This document shows positions 1 through 6,909 of a stretch of DNA of 34,576 nt, in pieces (the first letter of the stretch is position 1; every line of letters begins with the position of its first letter). The notes under the pieces were generated by a model. That model was given only the letters and a program-made list of their open reading frames with translations. It was not told where the DNA came from and searched no databases. A program made the position numbers and the translations under genes. The DNA comes from Chloroflexota bacterium. Lineage in GTDB: Bacteria; Chloroflexota; UBA6077; FW602-bin22; CADDYW01. The stretch spans positions 1 to 34,576 of the forward strand of contig JAJPKB010000635.1 of NCBI GenBank assembly GCA_021323915.1, in the 5' to 3' direction.

Positions 1-764
1 CCGTCGTCGAGCGACAAACCGCCGACGAGATCGAGACCCTGGTCGGCATGGCCGGCGGGGTGGCGATGCCGGTCCGGGCCCAGGGCAAGCAAGTCGGCGC
101 CTTTCTCTTCGTTCTGACGAAGCCGGTCCCCGAGATCACCGTGCTCGAGCGCGAGCTGATGCGGGACTTCGTCGACACGATCGGCATCGCGCTGGAAAAC
201 GTTCGCCTCTACTCCGAGGCGGCGCAGCTGATGGTGACCGACAGTCTGACCGGCATCGCGAATCGGCGGCGCTTCGAGCAGGCGCTGGGCGAGGAGATCA
301 CCCGGGCCCGCCGACTCGGGTATCCGGTCGGTCTGCTGCTGATCGACGTGGATCACTTCAAGGACTTCAACGACCGCTACGGTCATCAAGTCGGGGATCG
401 GGTGCTCGAGGCGATCGCCCGACGCCTGTCGACGAGCGTTCGCCAGACCGATCTGGTGGCGCGTTACGGTGGGGAGGAGTTCACCGTGATCCTCCCCGGT
501 ACGCCGGTCCAGGGCCTGACGGCGATTGCCGAGAAGCTTCGCCAGTCGGTCCACTCGCTCGACCTGGATGGCGTCCCCGCGACCCCGCCGGTGACGCTGA
601 GCATCGGCGCCACCTCGGCCGAGCCGCCCGGTCTCTCGGCCGAATCGCTGATTCGCGACGCCGACGCGGCGATGTACCTGGCCAAGGTCACCCACGACTG
701 CGTGCGCGTTGTCGATCGCGGCGGGAGCGGGCCCGGGGCTACTGGCTCAGCCGGACTTCGGTGA
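1..764 (+). CDS. GAF-GGDEF diguanylate cyclase, 5' partial
   Basis: Predicted diguanylate cyclase making cyclic di-GMP from two GTP. The frame is open from base 3, so the gene starts before the window and the ATG at 48 is internal. The first ~60 visible residues look like the end of a GAF sensor domain (ending in a helix of the type IGIALENVRLYSEA). The GGDEF domain follows. It has the metal-binding segment DVDHFKDFNDRYGH, the active-site GGEEF, and an RxxD (RQTD) five residues before it, which is the usual allosteric inhibition site. The cyclase should therefore be active and product-inhibited. The last 26 bases overlap the end of the convergent HD-domain gene. The signal sensed cannot be told from this fragment. 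Confidence 0.9.
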   Translation, partial: VVERQTADEIETLVGMAGGVAMPVRAQGKQVGAFLFVLTKPVPEITVLERELMRDFVDTIGIALENVRLYSEAAQLMVTDSLTGIANRRRFEQALGEEITRARRLGYPVGLLLIDVDHFKDFNDRYGHQVGDRVLEAIARRLSTSVRQTDLVARYGGEEFTVILPGTPVQGLTAIAEKLRQSVHSLDLDGVPATPPVTLSIGATSAEPPGLSAESLIRDADAAMYLAKVTHDCVRVVDRGGSGPGATGSAGLR

Positions 765-1611
765 TCAGGCGTCGCTCGGCCTCGCCCTCGGTCGTCGCCA
801 GGACTTCCACGTAGGGCTCGAGCCCGGACCCGCGCAGCTTTTCCTTCAAGAGCCCGTCGAGCTGGAAGATGCCGGCCGAGTTGTTGAGATAAATCGTGAT
901 TCGGATCGGACGAGTCTCGCCCGCTCCGATCGCCACTCGGTCGACCGCCGCTGCCGAGACCGAATGGATGTTTACCTTGCCGGCCTCGAACGGGATGCGC
1001 GAACGTCCCTTGGCCATATCCAGCGCGTCGGCGACGCGAACGATGCCCGCTTCCAGGGTGAGCGGCCGCCCGTCGGCGCGGTGGGCGATGATCGCGTGGA
1101 GGATCTCCGAGATCATCACCCGCCGGGTAGCCGTCGGATAGAAGTCGCCCAGCAGCTCGCGCAGCTTGTCCTGGGCGATGAACAGGCTGTACCGCTCGTG
1201 GTCGTCGCGGTGAATCGACATGCCCACGTCGTGAAGCAGGCAGGCGAGCACGACGACGACTTCGGCGTCCTCGACCGCGAGCTGGTAGTCGCGGACGATG
1301 CTCGGGACGATCTCGCGGTTGATCAGCAGGCGAAAGAGGCGCAGGCCGATGTTGGCGACGATCTGAACGTGAACCGGTCCGTGGTCGCTCATGCCAAGGC
1401 GATCGACGGCGTTGACGTTCGCGCAGCGCCAGATGGTGTAGAGATCGTCGTCGGCGTTGACGCGCTCGACGATCGCCTGGAGGGTCGCGTTGTGGCGAGC
1501 TGGCACCTGAATCTGCACGCGCCGGTGCTCCTCGACCGGCGCCGCGACCTCCACGTCCTCCGGAGCCGGCACGGCGAAGTCGCCGGGCCGGGGTGGTTGA
1601 ATCGATTCCAT
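739..1611 (-). CDS. HD-domain phosphohydrolase
   Basis: A 290-residue soluble protein with an HD-type metal phosphohydrolase core. The visible motifs are the early His in SDHGPVHV, the central HDVG (in LACLLHDVGMSIH), a later HAIIAHR and a distal Asp in RVADALDMAKG; together these fit the H...HD...H...D metal ligands. The first ~55 residues are proline-rich and probably disordered. A C-terminal ~80-residue segment follows the HD core. The start is chosen for an AAGGAA ribosome site just upstream. It lies 32 bases after ilvD on the same strand, so the two are probably cotranscribed. HD proteins act on nucleotides or cyclic (di)nucleotides; the substrate here is unknown, and no HD-GYP signature is present. 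Confidence 0.85.
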   Translation of the reverse strand: MESIQPPRPGDFAVPAPEDVEVAAPVEEHRRVQIQVPARHNATLQAIVERVNADDDLYTIWRCANVNAVDRLGMSDHGPVHVQIVANIGLRLFRLLINREIVPSIVRDYQLAVEDAEVVVVLACLLHDVGMSIHRDDHERYSLFIAQDKLRELLGDFYPTATRRVMISEILHAIIAHRADGRPLTLEAGIVRVADALDMAKGRSRIPFEAGKVNIHSVSAAAVDRVAIGAGETRPIRITIYLNNSAGIFQLDGLLKEKLRGSGLEPYVEVLATTEGEAERRLITEVRLSQ

Positions 1612-1643
1612 GGGTTCCTTTTCCAGGGGGTGAGGCCGCGCTC

Positions 1644-3332
1644 CTATTCCCCGCTCGCGCTCGTGATCGCACCGCGCGCGGCGGACGAGACGAGCGCGGC
1701 GTACTTGGCGAAGACGCCGCCGGTGTAGCGCGGCGCCGGCGGCCGCCAGTCGGCCAGGCGGCCGGCGATCTCGGCGTCGGATAGCTCGACGTCCAGGCGC
1801 CGCTTTTCGACGTCGATAACCACCGAATCGCCTTCCCGAACCGCGGCGATCGGACCTCGGCGGGCGGCCTCGGGCGCGACGTGGGCGACCATGAAGCCAT
1901 GGGTCGCACCGCTGAATCGGCCGTCGGTGATCAGCGCGACGCTGTCGCTCAGCCCGGCGCCGACGATCGCCCCGGTCACGCCGAGCATCTCGCGCATGCC
2001 CGGCCCGCCGCGCGGCCCTTCGTAGCGGATGATCACCACGTCGCCGGCCTGGATCTTTCCTCCGGTCACCGCCGCCATCGCGTCTTCCTCACGGTCGAAG
2101 AGGCGCGCCGGACCGCGGTGGAAGGTGCGATCGTGGCCGGCCAGCTTCACGACGCAGCCCTCCGGCGCCAGGTTTCCCTTCAAGATCGCCAACCCGCCGA
2201 TCGGCTTCAGTGGCTCGGACAGGGGGCGCACTACCTTCTGGCCGGGCGTCTCGACCGCGAGCGCGGCTTCCTCGGCGATGGTGCGGCCGGTGACCGTCTG
2301 CTGACTACCGTCGAGGTAGCCACCCTCGAGCATGCGCTGGGCGACCAACTGGATGCCGCCCGCCCGGTCCAGGTCCACCGCGACGTAGCGGCCGCCGGGC
2401 CGCAGATCGGCGAGGATCGGCGTGCGCTGGTTCACCGGATCGAAGTCCTCGATCGAGAGGTCGATGCCGGCCTCGTGGGCGATGGCGAGCAGGTGGAGCA
2501 CGGCGTTGGTCGAGCCGCCGGAGGCGGCAACGCCGGCCATCGCGTTCTCCAGCGACTGGCGGGTGACGATCTCGCGCGGCCGAACGCCCCGGCGCAAGAG
2601 GTCCATGACCAGGCTGCCACAGCGCCTCGCGACGTCGGCCTTGCGCGGATCAACCGCCGGCACGCTGCCGCTCCCCATCGGGGCGATGCCCAGGAACTCC
2701 AGCGCCATCGCCATGGTGTTGGCGGTGTACTGGCCGCCGCAGGCGCCGGCCCCCGGGCAGGCGAAGTTCTCGATCTGACGCAGCTCGTCGTCGTCGATCT
2801 TGCCCGCGGCGTGGGCGCCTACCGCCTCGAAGACTTCCATGATCGTCAGGTCGCGCCCGCACCAGTGGCCCGGCATGATCGAGCCGCCGTAGAGCGCGAG
2901 ACCGGGCAGGTTCAGGCGCAGAAGGGCCATCGCGCCCGCGGGAATCGTCTTGTCGCAGCCCACCAGGACGACGAGCGCGTCGAGCCCTTCGCCCCGACCA
3001 ACCAGCTCGATCGAGTCGGTGATCACCTCGCGGCTGATCAGCGACGCCTTCATCGCCTCGGTGCCCATGGTGATGCCGTCGCTGATCGAGACGGTGTTGA
3101 TCTCGATCGGGGTGCCGCCGGCCGCGCGAACCCCTTCCTTGATGTGGACGGCGAGATCGCGCATGTGATAGTTGCAGGGACCGTACTCGATCCAGCTGTG
3201 GGCAACGCCGACGAGTGGCCGCGAAAGATCCTCGTCGGTGAAACCCACCGCTTTGAGCATTGCTCGAGCCGGCGCCCGATCGCGCCCCTCGAGGATCGTG
3301 CGGCTGTTTTGCCGGGGGTCGAAGGTAGCCAC
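1644..3332 (-). CDS. ilvD: Dihydroxy-acid dehydratase (IlvD)
   Basis: Dehydrates 2,3-dihydroxyisovalerate and 2,3-dihydroxy-3-methylvalerate, the third common step of valine and isoleucine synthesis; an Fe-S enzyme of the cytoplasm. The protein matches the family end to end: cysteine-bearing [16 protein letters not shown] and [16 protein letters not shown] (cluster ligands), and the C-terminal TDGRFSG motif. At ~562 residues it is of normal length. The ORF track begins at a GTG at 3350, but a perfect AGGAGG sits eight bases before the GTG at 3332, giving an N-terminus V(M)ATFDPRQN, so I prefer 3332. The HD gene follows on the same strand. A 14-bp perfect palindrome lies about 130 bases upstream of the start. 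Confidence 0.95.
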   Translation of the reverse strand: MATFDPRQNSRTILEGRDRAPARAMLKAVGFTDEDLSRPLVGVAHSWIEYGPCNYHMRDLAVHIKEGVRAAGGTPIEINTVSISDGITMGTEAMKASLISREVITDSIELVGRGEGLDALVVLVGCDKTIPAGAMALLRLNLPGLALYGGSIMPGHWCGRDLTIMEVFEAVGAHAAGKIDDDELRQIENFACPGAGACGGQYTANTMAMALEFLGIAPMGSGSVPAVDPRKADVARRCGSLVMDLLRRGVRPREIVTRQSLENAMAGVAASGGSTNAVLHLLAIAHEAGIDLSIEDFDPVNQRTPILADLRPGGRYVAVDLDRAGGIQLVAQRMLEGGYLDGSQQTVTGRTIAEEAALAVETPGQKVVRPLSEPLKPIGGLAILKGNLAPEGCVVKLAGHDRTFHRGPARLFDREEDAMAAVTGGKIQAGDVVIIRYEGPRGGPGMREMLGVTGAIVGAGLSDSVALITDGRFSGATHGFMVAHVAPEAARRGPIAAVREGDSVVIDVEKRRLDVELSDAEIAGRLADWRPPAPRYTGGVFAKYAALVSSAARGAITSASGE

Positions 3333-3464
3333 CTGGGTGTCCTCCTGCACGGGAAGGCAAGTCGCGAAGAACGCGCGCCGACGGGGCGTCGAGGATCCGA
3401 TCGGATGAAGATCTCTCGGTCACTCGGCGGTGAACGTCTTCCCAGCCTCGCTTCACCGTCGTCT

Positions 3465-3478
3465 ACTTTGGCCAAAGT
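3465..3478. promoter_or_regulatory. 14-bp perfect palindrome, candidate operator
   Basis: ACTTTGGCCAAAGT is exactly self-complementary and stands in the 227-base gap between divergent ilvD and the BON-domain gene. Such a site suits a dimeric regulator. No convincing -35/-10 pair could be fixed around it, so the assignment rests on symmetry and position only. Confidence 0.35.
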
Positions 3479-3559
3479 GTATCACAGGCACTCCGGTTCT
3501 GGTACGTATGTTGCGCCGGGGCACGTTCTCACGGACGCTATGCAATAGGGAGACGTGCG

Positions 3560-4225
3560 ATGGCAACAGCAGTCAGCGACGCGCAGATCCGCCAGGACGT
3601 CCTGGACGAGATTCGTCACGACGTGCGGATCGACTCGAGCAACGTGACCGTCGACGTGAGCAACGGCGTCGTCCACCTCCTCGGGACGGTTCCGACCTAC
3701 TTTCAGAAGATCACCGCTGGCGACGATGCCCGACGGATCAAGGGCGTGCGCAACATCACCAACGACCTGGTCGTGACGCTCGTCGCGCCGTGGACCGACG
3801 AGGAGATCGCCAACACGGTGCGGGCGAACCTGGCGCGCGACGTTCGGATCGCCAACCCGGGTCAGATCCAGGTGACGGTCGTCAACGGCGTGGCGACCCT
3901 TTCGGGGACGGTTGGCACCTACGCCGAGAAGTCCGACGCCGCCGACGACGTCTGGACGGCGCCCGGCATCGTCGACGTGGTGAACGACCTCACCGTCGTG
4001 CCGCCGTTCACCCGTACCGACGCGGACATCGCCGCCGACGTCCGCAACGCGCTGACGACCGATCCGACGGTCGACGCCCGAAACATTCAGGTCAGCGTGG
4101 TGAACGGGACGGTCTACCTCCGCGGCACCGTGCCCACCTACTACCAGGCCCAGCAGGCCGGCAACGACGCCTGGGGCGTTCTCGGCGTTCTCAACGTGGT
4201 CAACGAGCTGGGCGTATCGTTCTAG
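3560..4225 (+). CDS. Triple BON-domain protein
   Basis: A 221-residue protein made almost entirely of three tandem BON domains (about residues 5-72, 79-148 and 153-221). Each shows the pattern of an acidic amphipathic helix (DxxIxxDVxxxL), a strand ending VxVxNGxVxLxGTV, a second helix and a closing V..V.N.L strand. There is no signal peptide or membrane segment, so it should be cytoplasmic, unlike OsmY-type periplasmic members. BON domains are thought to bind membranes or other hydrophobic surfaces, often in osmotic or general stress; the exact role is unknown. An AGGGAG site precedes the ATG. The stop overlaps that of convergent mutL by four bases (CTAG). Confidence 0.85.
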   Translation: MATAVSDAQIRQDVLDEIRHDVRIDSSNVTVDVSNGVVHLLGTVPTYFQKITAGDDARRIKGVRNITNDLVVTLVAPWTDEEIANTVRANLARDVRIANPGQIQVTVVNGVATLSGTVGTYAEKSDAADDVWTAPGIVDVVNDLTVVPPFTRTDADIAADVRNALTTDPTVDARNIQVSVVNGTVYLRGTVPTYYQAQQAGNDAWGVLGVLNVVNELGVSF

Positions 4226-6009
4226 CGTCGGTGGAAGTCGCGCTCGAGCTGGGTCACCGAGAGGTGGACGACGACCGGGCGGCCGTGCGGGCAGTACCGG
4301 CTGACGTCGGTCTCCTCGAGTCGAGCCAGCAGCACGGTGATCTCCTCCATCGTCAGGGAATCGCCGGCTCGGACGGCGCCGTGACAGGCGAGGGTGGCGG
4401 ACAGGCGATCGGTGCCGTCGGCCGCCGTCGCGTCGCCGGTCAGCACGTCGGCGGCGTCGCGGAGCGCCCCGGCGAGGTCGGCGCGGGCCAGTCGGGGCGG
4501 CACCGCGCGCAGGACGTACGCGTCGGGACCAAACGCTTCGAACCGGAAGCCGAGCCGGCTGAGCGCTTCACCGCGCTCCTCCAGCGCGGCCCGCTGGGGA
4601 GCGCTGAGCGGAACGACGACCGGGGTGAGCAGCGCCTGGGAGGGCCCGTCCGGCACGTTCCGCTGGGCGACGATCTCCTCGTAGAGGACGCGCTCGTGGG
4701 CGGTGTGCTGGTCGATGAAATAGACCCCCCCGGCTCCCTCGGCGACGATGTAAGTATTCTGCACCTGACCGACCGGGCGCAGGGTGGTCGGGCGGAAGGG
4801 AGAGGGCGTCACCCCCTGCCCCTCTCCACCTCCGGTGGAGAGGGGAGACGGACCGGGCGCGCCAGGCGCGCCATCAACCCCTTCTCCATTTCCAATGGAG
4901 AAGGGGCGCGGGGGTGAGGCGACGTCGGTTGGAGGCAATGCGGTTGCTTGCTCGAACCAGTCGCCGGCTCCCCGCCACGCCGCGGGCGCGAGCGGCGCGC
5001 CGACCTCGGGGAGCGGCGCGACGTCCAGGAGGGCGGCGCGGACGGCCCGGTGGGCGGCGCCGTGAACCTGGCGCTCGTTGACGATTCGGACCTCGGCCTT
5101 GGTCGGATGAACGTTGCAGTCGACGTCGCTCGCCGGTAGCTCGAGGTGCAGCGCGACGATCGGGTGGCGGCCGGGAAGCAACGCCGGCCGATAAGCCTCC
5201 TCGACGGCGTAGCCGAGGGAGAGACTGTTGATCCATCGCCGGTTGATGAAGAACGACAGCCCCGCTCGATTGGCCCGGGTCAGGTTCGGCGGGCCGATCA
5301 GGCCCCAGATCCGGACGTGGGACGATTCCGACTCCTCGTCGATCGCGACCATCGCGTCGGCGATCGACGTTCCGTAGACCTGGCGCAGGGCCTCGCGCAG
5401 GTCGCCCGAGCCGGGGGTTTCGAGGACGCGGCGGCCTTCGTTGACGAACCGGAAGCGTACCTCCGGGTGGCCGAGGGCGAACTGCTCGACCAGGTGGCCG
5501 ATCTGGCCGGCCTCGCTCGTCGCCGAGCGGAGGAACTTGAGCCGAGCCGGCACGTTGAAGAACAGGTTGCGGACGAGGATCGCCGTCCCGCGGGGACCGG
5601 CCCACGGCTTCTGCTCGACGATCTGGCCGGCTTCGAGGGTGAGCGAGGCGCCGGTCTCCTCGTCGCGGTGACGGGTGTAGAGAACGATCTGCGAAACCGC
5701 GGCGATGCTGGCGAGCGCTTCGCCGCGAAACCCCAGGGTTTGGATCGAGGAAAGGTCAGCGGCGGTGCTCAGCTTGCTCGTCGCGTGGCGCTGGAAGGCG
5801 AGCGCGACCTCGGCGGAGGGTATCCCCTCACCGTCGTCGGCCACCCGGATCAACCCGAGTCCACCCGAGCGGATCTCGATCTGGACCTGGCTGGCGCCGG
5901 CGTCCAGCGCGTTTTCCACCAGTTCTTTGACCGCCGAGGATGGCCGCTCGACGACCTCACCCGCGGCGATCTTCTGGGCTACCTCGGGATCCAGCACACG
6001 TATCGGCAT
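4222..6009 (-). CDS. mutL: DNA mismatch repair protein MutL
   Basis: Couples MutS mismatch recognition to strand incision. The N-terminal GHKL ATPase is complete: VAQKIAAGEVVERP, ELVENALDAGA (catalytic Glu and Mg Asn), DDGEGI, TLGFRGEAL. The C-terminal half carries the nicking endonuclease site of MutH-less bacteria, DQHTAHERVLYEE (consensus DQHAxxExxxxE, with Thr for Ala), then ACHGAVRA and CPHGRPV. It therefore probably nicks DNA itself. The linker (about residues 360-405) is unusual: it is built from two DNA palindromic repeats read in frame as Pro/Gly/Ser-rich peptide (see the repeat entry). 595 residues, with the start at the canonical MPIRVLDPEVAQKIAAGE. No mutS is in the window. Confidence 0.95.
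   Translation of the reverse strand: MPIRVLDPEVAQKIAAGEVVERPSSAVKELVENALDAGASQVQIEIRSGGLGLIRVADDGEGIPSAEVALAFQRHATSKLSTAADLSSIQTLGFRGEALASIAAVSQIVLYTRHRDEETGASLTLEAGQIVEQKPWAGPRGTAILVRNLFFNVPARLKFLRSATSEAGQIGHLVEQFALGHPEVRFRFVNEGRRVLETPGSGDLREALRQVYGTSIADAMVAIDEESESSHVRIWGLIGPPNLTRANRAGLSFFINRRWINSLSLGYAVEEAYRPALLPGRHPIVALHLELPASDVDCNVHPTKAEVRIVNERQVHGAAHRAVRAALLDVAPLPEVGAPLAPAAWRGAGDWFEQATALPPTDVASPPRPFSIGNGEGVDGAPGAPGPSPLSTGGGEGQGVTPSPFRPTTLRPVGQVQNTYIVAEGAGGVYFIDQHTAHERVLYEEIVAQRNVPDGPSQALLTPVVVPLSAPQRAALEERGEALSRLGFRFEAFGPDAYVLRAVPPRLARADLAGALRDAADVLTGDATAADGTDRLSATLACHGAVRAGDSLTMEEITVLLARLEETDVSRYCPHGRPVVVHLSVTQLERDFHRR
4819..4906. repeat. Pair of palindromic repeats inside mutL
   Basis: Two long hairpins in head-to-head arrangement: CCCCTCTCCACC-TCC-GGTGGAGAGGGG (4819-4845, 12-bp arms) and CCCCTTCTCCATT-TCC-AATGGAGAAGGGG (4878-4906, 13-bp arms). 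Both have the same TCC spacer and related arms. They flank two GGCGCGCC octamers. Outside them, TCACCCCCTGCC on the left mirrors GCGCGGGGGTGA on the right, so the block is one larger inverted repeat, as in paired REP/BIME elements. The arms and unit lengths keep the mutL frame open. They look like mobile, REP-like sequences, normally intergenic, that settled in a linker-coding region. Confidence 0.8.
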
Positions 6010-6048
6010 GGCACGCTACAACACCCAGTATCTCTTTAACACGATCCT

Positions 6049-6525
6049 CTATTCGTTGACGATAAGACAACCCGGGGCCCCTGCCGCGCGGCGTCGCAGG
6101 GCCTGGTCCAGGTAGTCGGCCAGGTTGGTGGTGGTGGGGAGTTGACGGATCTCGTCCAGGGTGAACCAGCCGACGGCGGTCGCATCGGAGGCGGCCCGGG
6201 CGTGCTCGCTAGCGGCGGTTGCCCAGAAGTCGACGATGAGGTAGCGCGAAGTCAGGGTGCCATCCGGGCGGCGGCTGATCCGATCGAGAAGAATCGCGAT
6301 GTCGCCGACCGTCACCTCCAGGCAGCACTCCTCCTGAATCTCGCGGCGGAGCGCCGCCGGCAGGGTCTCGCCGATCTCGACCCGGCCGCCCGGGATGCTC
6401 CAGGCCCCCTCGGCCGGCGGGTGGCCGCGCCGGGCAAGCAGGACCCGGTCGCCCCGGGTGATGATCGCGCCAACGCCGACGACGATGCGGTCGGGAGACG
6501 GCGAGGGGGTTGGACCGTCAGCCAT
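6049..6525 (-). CDS. Nudix hydrolase
   Basis: A 158-residue Nudix protein, expected to cleave a nucleoside diphosphate linked to another group (oxidised dNTP, ADP-ribose, sugar nucleotide; substrate not predictable). The Nudix box is GGRVEIGETLPAALRREIQEECCL, which keeps the catalytic REIQEE but has Cys where the consensus GU has Gly. The preceding SIPGG is normal. The ATG overlaps the end of the monooxygenase gene by eight bases (ATGGCTGA), so translation of the two is probably coupled. The DNA after the stop leads into the mutL promoter region. Possible role: nucleotide-pool cleaning, given mutL next to it, but this is only contextual. Confidence 0.85.
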   Translation of the reverse strand: MADGPTPSPSPDRIVVGVGAIITRGDRVLLARRGHPPAEGAWSIPGGRVEIGETLPAALRREIQEECCLEVTVGDIAILLDRISRRPDGTLTSRYLIVDFWATAASEHARAASDATAVGWFTLDEIRQLPTTTNLADYLDQALRRRAAGAPGCLIVNE

Positions 6526-6850
6526 TCTTGATCGGCGGCTTGACCCAGGCCTGGTCGCTCGGGAAAACGCTGCGGCAGTTGCTAACCTGGGTCGGAGCGG
6601 CGTACCAGTCCTTCACCGTATCCCGCCAGCGGATAAAGTGCGGCGCTTTCAGGTGCTCCTGGAACGCGGCCTCGTCGCGGTAGGCTTCGTACAGGTAGAT
6701 CGTGTTCGGATCCTTCGCGTCCTGTAAGACGTCGAAGCGCAGGCAGCCGGGCTCGTCGGCGACGGAGCCGCGGGCATCGTCGAGCATCGACTTCATGAAG
6801 TCCTCGCGGTGCTCTGGCTGGATGTGCATGGTGACGAGAAGCACGTTCAC
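6518..6850 (-). CDS. ABM-fold monooxygenase-like protein
   Basis: A 110-residue protein of the antibiotic-biosynthesis monooxygenase (ABM, dimeric alpha-beta barrel) family, like YgiN/LsrG. The core pattern is clear: a first strand with VTMHIQPEHREDFM, DEPGCLRFDVLQDAKDPNTIYLYEAYRDEAAFQEHLKAPHF, then a short C-terminal tail. Members act on quinones, small ketones or are of unknown activity; none can be assigned here. The tail (PTQVSNCRSVFPSDQAW) is longer than in minimal members. It is the first gene of a two-gene unit with the Nudix hydrolase and lies 59 bases downstream of gyrA on the same strand, so transcription through from gyrA is possible. Confidence 0.8.
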   Translation of the reverse strand: MNVLLVTMHIQPEHREDFMKSMLDDARGSVADEPGCLRFDVLQDAKDPNTIYLYEAYRDEAAFQEHLKAPHFIRWRDTVKDWYAAPTQVSNCRSVFPSDQAWVKPPIKNG

Positions 6851-6909
6851 GGGTTACCTCGATTCGTCTATCTCACCGTCGGTCACCATACCCGATCACA
6901 AAGCGCGCG

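Noticed and set aside
1881-3548. 555-codon plus-strand ORF opposite ilvD
   Set aside because: Shadow ORF; ilvD has all catalytic cysteine motifs on the other strand.
4784-5065. Plus-strand ORF over the mutL repeats
   Set aside because: Low-complexity translation of palindromic repeats; MutL on the minus strand is the real gene.
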